In this document: in pieces, positions 18,158 to 28,200 of the stretch
Layout: every line of letters begins with the position of its first letter
Numbering within the stretch: the first letter of the stretch is position 1
NCBI RefSeq assembly: GCF_900163865.1
Contig: NZ_FUKU01000039.1
Coordinates: 1 to 55,367 of the forward strand
DNA: 55,367 bases
Reading direction: 5' to 3'
From: Sphingobacterium sp. JB170
GTDB lineage: Bacteria; Bacteroidota; Bacteroidia; Sphingobacteriales; Sphingobacteriaceae
Notes under the pieces: model-generated
What the model saw: the letters and a program-made list of their open reading frames with translations, nothing else
Database searches by the model: none
What the model was told of the DNA's origin: nothing
Translations under genes and position numbers: made by a program

Positions 18158-21100
18158 TTACTCCGCTAGCACCACAAACTCTGCCCCGGAGGCAAAATCC
18201 TGATCGTGCTGTGAGCTCAGCGCAGTAAAACGGATGTAACGCGCTTTTTCTGGCTTGGTAAACAAAATAGTCTTAAGGGCTGCCGTATCGTCAAATTCCC
18301 CCTCAGCAATTGACTGCGACCAATTTTTACCATCTGCGCTCAGTTGCACGCGATACCCTTTAATATAGCCATTCCTCCCATCTTGTCGTGGTAAAAAGGT
18401 AAACCCTTTTATCACTTTTTCCTCGCCTGCATCAAAATCTACCCAGTGTGGGTATTGAGCAACGGTTACCGAATAGACGGTATGCCAGATCGTTCTCGGA
18501 TCACCGTCTGTCAAGTGCTCTGCATTGCCCTCGCCCGTCTCTTGGCTCGAAGCATAAACTACATGGGTCGGAATACTCTCCATTTTGGCAAACTCCATCT
18601 TCGAAACGAGTTCCTTATTCCCGGTATACCAAGCCTTAACAATGCCTCCTTCGCGCAGTTTAATTGGTTTGCTGTAAACCTGTGAATTGTCGTCGTTAAC
18701 CTGAACCCATATCTCGGATTTCTGCATTTTACTGCTGACCTTTACCTCCCCCATTTTATCACGTGTAATCAAAATTGGCATGTCGCCAGCAGCCGACACT
18801 TTGGCCTGGGTCCCGGCATTATTATTTCTTACTGGACGAATGATAAACCCAAAATTATGAGCGTCAGCTTTTACCCGATCCTGCTCGAGAGGAGGCCCTT
18901 GCCCGCAGCTATTCCCACCAAGCCCCGTTACCTGATCGAGTAAATACAAATGCGTACTTGTGCTAGCCGGCAGCTGATAAGAATGTGGTGCTAAGGTGAA
19001 ATCAAGCTCGCTCCAAGGCAGAGCAGATACCGAAAAAGCATCTTTGGCGACAAAGATGACACCTGCGCCGGCATCATCTGTTAACGCGGACCAACGCACT
19101 TCTTCTCTATTTCCCGTAGATTGCGGGTTTGGCCAGCGAACAAATTGATCCAAAACACTACTCTCATACCGCTGGATAAATTGACCTGTCTTGCGATCGA
19201 CATAATTATTTATTGGACCTCGGCCGTAGTATGTGTAGTTAGGATAAGCATCCGATATTTCCATTTTAAAACCAATATGAGGCAGTACTAACGAAGGTTT
19301 ATTCGAAGTAATCCCACTTTCCAATTCAATCGAACCATCGGCATAGATTGTCCATACATAACTGCTTGAGAACTTAAAATCGTCCTGCAAGAATGGCCGC
19401 TTATAATCCTCGTGAATGGTGTAGCTTCCCGAACTCCCTCCACGGATTTTGGCCCCGTTGGGCGCTTGCGAGATTACATCATAGGATAAAACGTAAGCCC
19501 CGTCAGCGCGTTGATAAACGGTTGCTGACTGCGCACGATGAACCATCTTATGAAGCCCATTTTCGAACCATTGTTGATATGCCCAATTGTCGTTGTCTAA
19601 CGGTGCACGCAAAGCATCCAGCCGCGGCCCTTGTCCCTTGGCGAACACCACCTTATCGTCATAACTTAGCTGATAAATCGTTCCCGTTTTATTATCGAAT
19701 TGCACCTTAAACCCCTCTCCATGAATCACCTGGAAACTTCCATCGACGGTATTAACGAGCGCCTTCGCTTTGACGTTTTGTGTGATTGACGGTTTGCTAC
19801 CTTGCTTAATTAACAGCTGCTCTTCCATTTGCACCTGCCCTTTTTTCATCCAGAACAAATCTTCCTTCTGACGAAATTGTATTTTAAGGAAGTATTCGGA
19901 TTCATTACGGAGCTTTTTGGACGCAAATGGTACGCGAACACGTTGCTTCTGGCGTGGACCAATCGACTGTTCGGGGGCTAAGTCACCATCCAAGAACTTC
20001 TTGCCATCTCTCCACAGCGACCATTCAATTTCGTATTGATCCAAAGAGGTGAAATAATTTTTATTAAATATTTCAATTTCCCCATTTTTTATATCTAGCG
20101 GTTGGACGCTTACATTTTGATAAACTTTCCGCACTTCATAATATTGCGGTTTTGGTGTCAGGTCCGCAAACAAGAGGCCGTTCATCACGAACGTACCGTC
20201 ATTGGGCTTATCACCAAAATCACCGCCGTAAGCTAAAAAACGCTCGCCTGTCTTTTTATCATAGGCATACATCGATTGATCAATCCAGTCCCAGATTGCA
20301 CCTCCCATAAAGAAGTTTGTGGATTCGATAGCCTCCCAATAGTCTACTAAATTACCAGCAGCGTTCCCCATCGAGTGCGCATATTCTGAAATATGGAACG
20401 GGTATTTCAGTTTATATTTCCCCTTCACCGCTCCTCGTACCCAATCGATCGATGGGTACTGATTAGAACCAATGTCTACAATACTGTTATTGCGTTCATA
20501 CTGCACCGGTCGGGAAACATCCATCTTTTTGATAGCGTTGTAGGCGGTAATAAAATTGTCGCCCGGGCCTGCCTCATTCCCTAAGGACCATATGACAATC
20601 GAAGGGTGGTTGATCGTTGCGGATACCATTTCCACGTTACGGGCAACATGCGCATTTTCCCACTCTTTGGGGTGCGATAAAGAGGCCTCTCCATAATAAT
20701 ACTCATGACTTTCAATATTCGCCTCATCCTCCAAGTAGATGCCATATTTATCGCACAAGTAATACCAATAGGGATCGTCGGGGTAATGTGAGTTACGAAC
20801 GTGGTTAATATTAGCTTGTTTCATCAAGATAATCTCTTGCTCCATTTGCTGACGTGAAATGACTTTTCCCGTCTCTGGATTTGTTTCATGGCGGTTGACT
20901 CCTTTAAGTTTTACTGTCTTTCCGTTTATGTAAAAATACCTTCCTGCCAAGCCAAATTCGTCATCTTGGGCTTTCGTATCCTTAATCTCAACCTCTCTAA
21001 AACCAACGAAAGTTGAGACGACTTCTACGACCTTCCCCTTTTTGTCCAGTAGTTCAACGGCGAGCGTGTATCGATAAGGCAGTTCTGCTGACCATTTCTT

Positions 21101-22195
21101 CGGATTTGTAACTTGTAGTATATGTTCGACCTCCCCACTCTGGGCAACGGCAGCAACCACAGCGGCACTATTCACTTCCCCGCCTGCGACTTGATTATCG
21201 CTATATAACTCATTTGCTTGCAAATTATATCTCAATTTATAACCGTCGGCCACTTTGGACTGGAAATTCTTTATTTCAGTAGTAATTTTTAAGGTTGCAT
21301 TTTGATAATTATCATCCAACTTCGGCACAGCGACTAAATTTCTTATCTGTACTTTGGGTTTTGCTGTCAAGGATACAGTGCGGAAGATTCCCGGTAAACG
21401 AAACATATCTTGGGCCTCTAAAAAAGAACCGTCCGAATTCCGGTACACCTCCACTGCGACAATGTTTTCCCCTTTAGGATTTAGATATTTACTTATATTA
21501 AATGCTGCCAGGTTGCGGGAGTTTTTCGAGAATCCCACGTACTTCCCATTGATCCATAGGTAGAAGAAGGAATCTACACCATCAAAATTTATGTATATTT
21601 CCTTTCCGTCCCATCCTTTAGGCACGGCAAATGATCGGCGGAAGGAACCTACTTCATTTCGATCTTTAAATGTAGTCCATTTCTCGGGCGGTGTGCGCAT
21701 TACGCCTCCACGCCAATCATCCACTTCCACTTGATGTTTGAAAATAACCTGTTGGTTTACATATATCGGTACTCCATATTTTAGCGAGCCATTTTTCTGT
21801 AAACCGGCAATATTCCAGCTCATTGGTACAGCTACCTTATCCCATGACGAAACATCGTATTGCGGTTCATAGAATAATACCGGACGGGCCTCAGGTGTGC
21901 CAGCCCAGTGAAACTTCCATTCTCCATTGAGTGAGCGCCAATTCGTCGAATGCTCCGGCAATACCCTGAGCGCCGAAGCTAATTCATCAAACGAAAAATG
22001 ATAGGCATGAGGCAGCTCCTTGTTCAACGACAAGTTCTCAGGCGACTCCCATTCCGTACCTGTTGGCGCGGCCAATTGCTCGAAGTGGAAGCCCGAGAGC
22101 GATTTCACCAGAGGTGAGGTTTGAGCTACCACAAAAATAGGTAGGGCAATAAGTAAAAAACACCGAGATATTACTTTAGCGATTTCATGAATCAT
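18158..22195 (-). CDS. Secreted GH2 beta-galactosidase with C-terminal discoidin domain
   Basis: This 1345-aa exported glycosidase has a signal peptide ending near VVAQ. LacZ-type domains follow: sugar-binding jelly roll (about 85-275), Ig-like domains, and the TIM barrel with acid/base Glu541 in SLGNEAGPG and nucleophile Glu604 in ISEYAHSMGN. After these comes a Bgal_small_N-like domain (about 860-1130). The extra ~150 residues at the end (from about 1195) read as an F5/8 type C/discoidin module (NAEHLTDGDPRTIWHT...HWVDFDAGEEKVIKGFTFLPRQDG...GYRVQLSADGKNW), likely carbohydrate binding. LacZ itself is about 1024 aa, so this is the long Bacteroidota form. It should release beta-galactose (RG-I galactan side chains) in the periplasm. 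It is on the same strand as two GH43 genes but separated by 375 nt with its own -7 box. Confidence 0.94.
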   Translation of the reverse strand: MIHEIAKVISRCFLLIALPIFVVAQTSPLVKSLSGFHFEQLAAPTGTEWESPENLSLNKELPHAYHFSFDELASALRVLPEHSTNWRSLNGEWKFHWAGTPEARPVLFYEPQYDVSSWDKVAVPMSWNIAGLQKNGSLKYGVPIYVNQQVIFKHQVEVDDWRGGVMRTPPEKWTTFKDRNEVGSFRRSFAVPKGWDGKEIYINFDGVDSFFYLWINGKYVGFSKNSRNLAAFNISKYLNPKGENIVAVEVYRNSDGSFLEAQDMFRLPGIFRTVSLTAKPKVQIRNLVAVPKLDDNYQNATLKITTEIKNFQSKVADGYKLRYNLQANELYSDNQVAGGEVNSAAVVAAVAQSGEVEHILQVTNPKKWSAELPYRYTLAVELLDKKGKVVEVVSTFVGFREVEIKDTKAQDDEFGLAGRYFYINGKTVKLKGVNRHETNPETGKVISRQQMEQEIILMKQANINHVRNSHYPDDPYWYYLCDKYGIYLEDEANIESHEYYYGEASLSHPKEWENAHVARNVEMVSATINHPSIVIWSLGNEAGPGDNFITAYNAIKKMDVSRPVQYERNNSIVDIGSNQYPSIDWVRGAVKGKYKLKYPFHISEYAHSMGNAAGNLVDYWEAIESTNFFMGGAIWDWIDQSMYAYDKKTGERFLAYGGDFGDKPNDGTFVMNGLLFADLTPKPQYYEVRKVYQNVSVQPLDIKNGEIEIFNKNYFTSLDQYEIEWSLWRDGKKFLDGDLAPEQSIGPRQKQRVRVPFASKKLRNESEYFLKIQFRQKEDLFWMKKGQVQMEEQLLIKQGSKPSITQNVKAKALVNTVDGSFQVIHGEGFKVQFDNKTGTIYQLSYDDKVVFAKGQGPRLDALRAPLDNDNWAYQQWFENGLHKMVHRAQSATVYQRADGAYVLSYDVISQAPNGAKIRGGSSGSYTIHEDYKRPFLQDDFKFSSSYVWTIYADGSIELESGITSNKPSLVLPHIGFKMEISDAYPNYTYYGRGPINNYVDRKTGQFIQRYESSVLDQFVRWPNPQSTGNREEVRWSALTDDAGAGVIFVAKDAFSVSALPWSELDFTLAPHSYQLPASTSTHLYLLDQVTGLGGNSCGQGPPLEQDRVKADAHNFGFIIRPVRNNNAGTQAKVSAAGDMPILITRDKMGEVKVSSKMQKSEIWVQVNDDNSQVYSKPIKLREGGIVKAWYTGNKELVSKMEFAKMESIPTHVVYASSQETGEGNAEHLTDGDPRTIWHTVYSVTVAQYPHWVDFDAGEEKVIKGFTFLPRQDGRNGYIKGYRVQLSADGKNWSQSIAEGEFDDTAALKTILFTKPEKARYIRFTALSSQHDQDFASGAEFVVLAE

Positions 22196-22220
22196 ATTAA
22201 TCTATCTTTATTAGTGATAA

Positions 22221-22250
22221 CAAAAATAGAATCTTTGGCTAATAAGCAAT
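22221..22250 (-). promoter_or_regulatory. Promoter of the GH2 gene
   Basis: Minus-strand TATTTTTG (plus 22221-22228) has TTG 19 nt upstream (plus 22248-22250), close to the Bacteroidota promoter layout. The -7 box lies 25 nt before the ATG. Confidence 0.55.
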
Positions 22251-22570
22251 GCTAAAAAACAGCGTTCCTGGTAGTTTAAACCTAAAATGTTACACTTTTT
22301 AGGGTATCAATCGATTGCGTCTTACTGTTTTATTTCACCACGCTCATCCAGTACAGGTAAAATCACACATCCGAAGCAAGCACCTCAAATTAGATAAGAG
22401 CAGTTCGAAAAACGATGTCGATAATGGCCTGTTGCTTGACTTGCCGGCACCAGCGAACACCCTTATTTTGTCAAACTGTATGTCAATGGAGTTCGCCAAT
22501 TTGTTCCTCATACCTGAGTTAGACATATCGTCCCTGGCCCCCAAGATAAGGGGCCAGCAATGCGCAAACC
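22251..22570. other. Control region between GH43 and GH2
   Basis: This non-coding stretch contains ATCAATCGATTGC (22306-22318), a LacI-operator-like palindrome identical over 13 bp (reverse orientation) to the one upstream of glmS. An overlapping GTATCAA (22304-22310) matches the motif repeated at the other PUL control regions. A perfect 8-bp hairpin CTGGCCCC/GGGGCCAG (22534-22557) lies 13 nt after the GH43 stop. It may be a terminator or RNA-processing signal, although it lacks a T-run. Confidence 0.45.
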
Positions 22571-23692
22571 TTATTGTTGCAGTTCGCTTTTTACGGTCGG
22601 ACCATTCACCTCTAAGAGACCATCGCTCGAAATTTTTAATTCATCTAAAAATACCATCCGCTCATCGCCAGTCTTATTCGTTCTGCCGTGGTAAACGCAC
22701 CAAATCTTGCCATTTCTATCCGTAAGAAGGCTATTGTGGCCTGTTCCAGACACTGTGCCTCCACCGTCTATATTCTTTTGTAATATAGGGTTTGTGTCTG
22801 CTTTTTGAAATGGCCCGAGTGGACTAGTAGCGGTTGCATACCCGACGGCGTAATGTTGTCCTCCAAAGAAATTCGCAGAATACATCATATAATAGAGATT
22901 ATCATGTTTAAAAAGGTACGACCCTTCGGTCCATCGACGGTTTACCTCTCCGGAGGTTACCGACCGGCTTTCCCATTCCGATTGCTGGTCATCCATGGAC
23001 ACGGGCGGTCTTAATAATAAAGTCGGTTCACCAATTACCGAGGAAAAATCAGCGGCAAGCTCAACGCCATATATCCAACTTTCTTCGATCTGATCAAACA
23101 TTTTCTTCTCCCTTGCCCAAGTGGAAATTTCGGATTCTACCGCATGTTCGTAGCAGCAACGTGAATAGTAGAGGTATAATTTACCATCGTCGGAAAAGTA
23201 TACATTTGCATCGATAATTGGATATCCGGGGTCGAATAGCGGCTGACCCGTCATATCCTCAAACGGTCCTAACGGATTGTCAGCCACAGCGACACCTATC
23301 TTATAATTTTCCAGTTCATTATTAGGGTTTTCCTTCCAATGCGCACTGTAAAAGATATAGAATTTTCCGTTTCTTTTGTATACTTCGGGCGCCCAGAAAT
23401 CCTTGGTTCCCCACGATTTTTCTTGGTCGGATGAATACACCTGACCGCGCTTTTCCCAATTTTTAAGATCCTTGGACGAATAGGCCATAAAACCGTTAGC
23501 CACGCCGCCGGTTCCGTACATATAATAGGTGTCCGAATCATCGTCGTAAATAACAAATGGATCGCCAAATGCCACATCGAGAGGATTATTGGATGGCTGA
23601 TCTTCGGTTCGGTCTTCCTTGTTCCCCGTTGAATTCGTACACGAAATAGCACTAGAAACTAACGCTATCCAAATAAAAATGATTTTATTCAT
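22571..23692 (-). CDS. GH43 glycosidase lipoprotein
   Basis: This 373-aa lipoprotein has a signal peptide ending in lipobox AISC with Cys18, so it is probably anchored in the outer or inner membrane. A five-bladed propeller GH43 domain follows. The general base Asp lies in AFGDPFVIYDD, the pKa-modulating Asp in YPIIDANVYF, and the acid Glu in RRWTEGSYLFKHD. GH43 enzymes remove alpha-L-arabinofuranose, beta-xylose or related residues. It follows the arabinanase-like GH43 by 10 nt, so the pair is co-transcribed, and it resembles the third GH43 of the locus (shared TEG/AEG block and YYMxYSANxF). Within a pectin PUL, removal of arabinofuranose or galactan ends is likely, but the specificity is inferred. 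Confidence 0.92.
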   Translation of the reverse strand: MNKIIFIWIALVSSAISCTNSTGNKEDRTEDQPSNNPLDVAFGDPFVIYDDDSDTYYMYGTGGVANGFMAYSSKDLKNWEKRGQVYSSDQEKSWGTKDFWAPEVYKRNGKFYIFYSAHWKENPNNELENYKIGVAVADNPLGPFEDMTGQPLFDPGYPIIDANVYFSDDGKLYLYYSRCCYEHAVESEISTWAREKKMFDQIEESWIYGVELAADFSSVIGEPTLLLRPPVSMDDQQSEWESRSVTSGEVNRRWTEGSYLFKHDNLYYMMYSANFFGGQHYAVGYATATSPLGPFQKADTNPILQKNIDGGGTVSGTGHNSLLTDRNGKIWCVYHGRTNKTGDERMVFLDELKISSDGLLEVNGPTVKSELQQ

Positions 23693-23702
23693 CTTGATAA
23701 TA

Positions 23703-24791
23703 TTATTTAAAATATGGTTTATCCTGTTGCTCGATATTTGTTGTATTCCCCCGCATCACGGGCCAGTTGTCTTCCCAAAATAAACGATCTAAAAAAAGCA
23801 TGCGCCGCGAGGCACCGCTGGAAACTGTACCTTGTTCTACGTCGATTCCGTGAAACAATATCCAATCTTGCTGCCGATCATCGGTAATTATACGTGTTCC
23901 ATGCCCTAAGCCGACAAATTTTTGCCCCCCTTTTAGCAATAAGGTCCCATTGCCCCGCTCTTTTAAGTCGTGTCCATTTTTATCCAGGTACGGACCATTG
24001 AGGTCGCTCGCTCGCCCGACGACCATGTGGTAGCTGCTGCTAGCGCCGGCGCAGCAATGTCCGCGCGAACCTATAAAATAATAATACCCATTTCTCTTAT
24101 GTATAATCACGGCCTCTAAATCACCCGCTGCAATTTTAAATTTATCATCTACGCTGGTGATACGTAGTCCATCCTGCCGCATGGGAACGCCGAAGGTTCC
24201 TTGTTTGGGGCCATCATTATAGCTGCCCCAGAAAAGGTATTTCTGCCCCTCTTGCACCCAAAGGAAGGGATCAATGGAATTAGGTACATCAATAGACTTA
24301 CTATCAAATAGTTTACCATGATCTACAAATGGACCTGCCGGTGAATCCGAAGTGGCAACTCCGATACCCGGGTTGGGGTCGTCCCATATCGAAAATGCAT
24401 AGTAAAGAAAATACTTTCCATTTACATAAACAACATCTGGCGCCCAGACGCCGCCTTCTTTTTTCCACGTAGGCTTAGCTTGAAAAGCAGGCCCCACAAG
24501 CTCCCAATCGGATAAATCTTTTGATTTTAATACAGGCACCAGCCTGCTGCCTTCGCCGTCACCCCAGTCGTCTTGCGTTCCGTAGGCGTAAAACTCCCTA
24601 GAGGCAGGATCGCGTACCACAGTAGGATCTGCCAAAATTGGCTCAAAGACAGGGTTTACAAAACGTGATGGTTCCGCACTGTGGTTTGCGGACTTTCCGA
24701 CTGCCCCCCTCCCACTCGAACATGCGTAAAACAGTGGAGCAATCAAATACGCGAAAATCAAACACGAATTAAAGCTAACTTTTCCTTTCAT
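23703..24791 (-). CDS. GH43 lipoprotein, arabinan endo-1,5-alpha-L-arabinosidase-like
   Basis: The chosen ATG gives a 362-aa protein with a lipoprotein signal (LIAPLFYAC, Cys24). In-frame upstream codons reach 24890 but add a stretch that does not look like a signal; ATG 24818 is the main alternative. GH43 propeller residues are the Asp in ILADPTVVRD, the Asp in NSIDPFLWV, and the Glu in AGDLEAVIIHKR. The block RGHCCAGASSSYHMVVGRASDLNGPYLDKNG is typical of arabinanases (cf. CCxG...YxxxVGRS...GPY). It probably cuts alpha-1,5-arabinan chains at or inside the outer membrane. It is first in a minus-strand pair with the next GH43 and diverges from susC across a region with repeated GTATCA motifs. 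Confidence 0.9.
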   Translation of the reverse strand: MKGKVSFNSCLIFAYLIAPLFYACSSGRGAVGKSANHSAEPSRFVNPVFEPILADPTVVRDPASREFYAYGTQDDWGDGEGSRLVPVLKSKDLSDWELVGPAFQAKPTWKKEGGVWAPDVVYVNGKYFLYYAFSIWDDPNPGIGVATSDSPAGPFVDHGKLFDSKSIDVPNSIDPFLWVQEGQKYLFWGSYNDGPKQGTFGVPMRQDGLRITSVDDKFKIAAGDLEAVIIHKRNGYYYFIGSRGHCCAGASSSYHMVVGRASDLNGPYLDKNGHDLKERGNGTLLLKGGQKFVGLGHGTRIITDDRQQDWILFHGIDVEQGTVSSGASRRMLFLDRLFWEDNWPVMRGNTTNIEQQDKPYFK

Positions 24792-25049
24792 CTTAATAGC
24801 CAAACGGTGGTGAATCATAATCCTGTTGTTAAAAAAGTGTGCGATGACATCCATTATATAAAAACTATGTAGCCCTATCGATCCCCCCACAAAGCGCTAT
24901 CCGCACGATAACTATCGTCAGCTGGACAAAGGTTCGCATTTCCGTTCCCGCTTCATCCTCTAATGGATAACAACCATTGGTGTTCCGAAATACAAAAATG
25001 CAAATAGTCAGCTAAAAAAAACATTCATTTCGACTCAAAAAAGCATCAT
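24792..25049. other. Left half of the GH43 / susC divergent control region
   Basis: This non-coding stretch carries the 5' leader and promoter of the GH43 pair. It holds one short perfect palindrome ACGATA-AC-TATCGT (24905-24918) and a GACTCA at 25032-25037 that may be a half-site of the adjacent candidate operator. No convincing TAnnTTTG box is seen. Confidence 0.4.
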
Positions 25050-25129
25050 TTTGTATCAACTGTACGAAACATAAAATCCCAAAGGTATCTCGTTGTTTTT
25101 GAATCAAATCGACAATTTATTGATACAAA
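25032..25129. promoter_or_regulatory. Candidate operator of the PUL regulator (inverted GTATCA repeats)
   Basis: TTTGTATCAA (25050-25059) is mirrored exactly by TTGATACAAA (25120-25129), a perfect 10-bp inverted repeat with 60 bp between. Each copy has a partner in the same orientation 21 bp away: GACTCA at 25032 for the first, and minus-strand GATTCA at 25105-25100 for the second. This matches the tandem half-site layout of AraC-type DNA-binding domains. One copy points to each divergent transcript (susC and the GH43 pair). Binding by the locally encoded REC-AraC regulator is inferred. Confidence 0.5.
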
Positions 25130-25232
25130 GTGATATGTTATCGCCCTTCACATTGTCGAGATTTGTATTTGGAACGACCTTTATAGGCGCCATTTATAAA
25201 CAATTCATATTCTCTACTTATTATTTAGTTTT

Positions 25233-28200
25233 ATGTTAAAAATATATAAAACCAACCTTCATCTCTCACGATCGGATTTGAAATGGGTTTCAACTAGTTT
25301 TCTCTTTCTTCTATTAATAGTGGGTATGCCCTATCAATATACTGCTAAGGGTGACTCCAACGTCAATACGAAAAACCGTTCGTTTCAAGACACACAAATA
25401 CGTGGAACAGTTACCGACGAAGAGGGGAATCCCATTGAAGGAGTTACAGTAAGCATCATCGGTAGCTCCGTTAGTACAGCTTCTGACGAAAATGGGGAAT
25501 ACAACCTGTTGATTCCTGACAACGCTAATACATTGCGTTTTTCTATTGTAGGGTTTCAATCTCTCGAGCAGGATATAGGTTCTCAAAACGTAATTAACGT
25601 CACGCTACTCAAGACAACAGACGCTTTGGAAGAAGTTGTGGTCGTAGGTTACGGAACTATGCAGAAAAAAGACCTCACAGGCTCGGTGATACAAATACGT
25701 CCCGACCGGATCGCTAATGAAAACCCGAAAAGCGTGCAAGACGTTCTTCGCGGCACCCCCGGAATAAATGTAGGTTTTAGTTCATCAGCCAAAGGGGGGG
25801 GATCGATGCAGATTCGTGGACAGCGTTCTGTGTATTCTGATGGCAACCATAACAGTCCTTTAATTGTTCTAGACGGTATGTTCTTTTATGGCGAGCTCTC
25901 GGAAATCAATCCTGATGATATTGAGCAAATTGACGTGTTGAAAGATGCGTCTGCTGCAGCAGTATACGGATCAAAGGCAGCCAATGGTGTTATTATTATT
26001 ACCTCCAAACGCGGAAAAATAGGGAAGCCAGTCGTCAATGCGAGCGCCAACTTCGGTGCAACGACGCCTGCACAATATAGAAAAAGGTGGGAGCCGGAAG
26101 CTTATTTACAGCACCGCCAAGATTGGCTCACAAAAAACACGTATGGCGTAAATTCCGAAACAGGTGAGTACCAAGCTTACCAAACTGGCGTATTTGCCGA
26201 CCAGCCCGAATTTTTCTCACGTCCGGACAGGCTACCATCCTCTATTTCGCTTGATACGTGGCGAGCATATAGCACAAATAATGAAGGCGAATCGGATTTA
26301 AGTATCTGGGCGCGCAGGTTAGGTTTCAGCGGCAATGCCCTGGCGAACTTTAACAGTGGTAAAATAACAGATTGGACTGATCACACCTTCCGCACGGGAT
26401 TTGATCAGGATTACAATACCTCTGTCAGCGGAGCAAGTGACCGTGCCAATTATTATTTTTCGATGGGCTATTTAAAGAATCAAGGAGCGGTCGTCAGCGA
26501 CAATTACCGGGCAATACGCTCGAATATGAAAGTGAATTTCAAAGTGACCGACTGGTTCGAACTTGGGGCAAATATCAATTTTCAAGATCGATCGGACGGA
26601 AATGTGGATATCGACATGGGGCAAATGATGCGTAACAGTCCTTATGCAGATTACGCTGATGAGAGGGGAAATCCGATTCAATTTCCATTGAGCTCGGAAT
26701 TCAGTCAACGGGGTTACAATTACGACTTTCAAAAGAACTACCTCGAGTTAGATAAAGGGTACACTGTACTGAATACGATTTTACAGGCTAAAATTAAATT
26801 ACCGTTTAACATCACTTACGCATTTAATATAGCCCCTCGTTATCAATTTTTCTATGATCGTTATTTCATGTCGGCGGAACTACCCGGATCTGATCCCAAA
26901 ACTCGAGGAGCCAACCGCGAACAGGCAAAACGTTTCGATTGGTCGTTGAACAACACAATTACTTGGGAACAAACGTTCGCCGAAAAACACCGCGTCAATG
27001 TAACGCTGGTGCAAGAGGCCGAAAAACGCCGCTACTGGTCTGAACGTATTGAGGCAAGAAATCTTTTGCCCTCAGATGCATTAGGATTTCATAACGTGGG
27101 ATTCGGGAATAAAGAAGACAGCAACTATTCCAGTAACGACACCCACGAAACTGCCGACGCATTAATGGGACGTCTATTCTATAATTATGACGAGCGTTAT
27201 ATGTTTACGGCGACGATTCGGCGCGATGGATACTCCGCCTTCGGTTCCACCGAACCGTACGGTATATTCCCCTCATTAGCCGGTGCATGGAATTTTTCCA
27301 ATGAGTCATTCTTTTCAAAGTGGAAACATATCATGAACACGGGTAAATTACGCGTTTCTTATGGTAAGAACGGTAACCGCTCCCTCGGCTCCCCTTACCT
27401 TGCTCTAGCTAACCTATCTAGAGGTGGTGGCAAGATGCAAGGCTATATCGACCCAGCGGGCGAGCTACAACTGTACCGTTACCTAATGATGGACAGGTTA
27501 GCCAACCCAAATCTTGAATGGGAGAAAACTTCCGCATGGAATGTTGGTCTAGATTTCGGGTTTTTAGATAACCGAATTTCCGGAAGCGTGGAGTATTATA
27601 CGATGCAAACTAACGATATGATTATGGCCCAGCGTCTCCCAGGATTCTCCGGTTTCTCAAATATTACGACCAATTTGGGAAGAGTCGACAACAAAGGAAT
27701 AGAATTGGCCTTAACGACGCGCAATTTCGATCGAGAAAACTTCAGTTGGAGTACCACACTTGGTTTTTCATACAATAAAAATAGCATTAAGCATCTGTAC
27801 TACGACTACCAAGATGTACTTGACGAAAGCGGAAACGTAATCGGTCAAAAAGAACAGGACGACATCTCGAACGGTTGGTTTATAGGAAAGCCTATCAGCA
27901 GCATTTGGGATTACAGGGTGACCGGTATTTGGCAGAAGGAAGAAATTGACGAAGCGGCGCGATATGGCCAAAAACCAGGAGATCCGAAAGTTGCCAATAA
28001 TTACACTGACGACGACGTAGTTAACTCCGATGGTTCTGTTACACCGGTTTATAACGATAGGGATAAAGAATTTTTAGGCGAAATGACACCTCCTTATCAC
28101 TGGTCGCTGCGCAATGAGTTCGTATTCTGGAAGGATTTCACTTTCTCTTTTCAACTGTATTCGTACATGGGACACAAAAGCCTATCGGGCAACTACTTAA

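Noticed and set aside
22315..22725. 136-codon plus-strand frame overlapping the GH43 3' end
   Set aside because: It is antisense to the GH43 gene for much of its length and the peptide shows no domain or signal.
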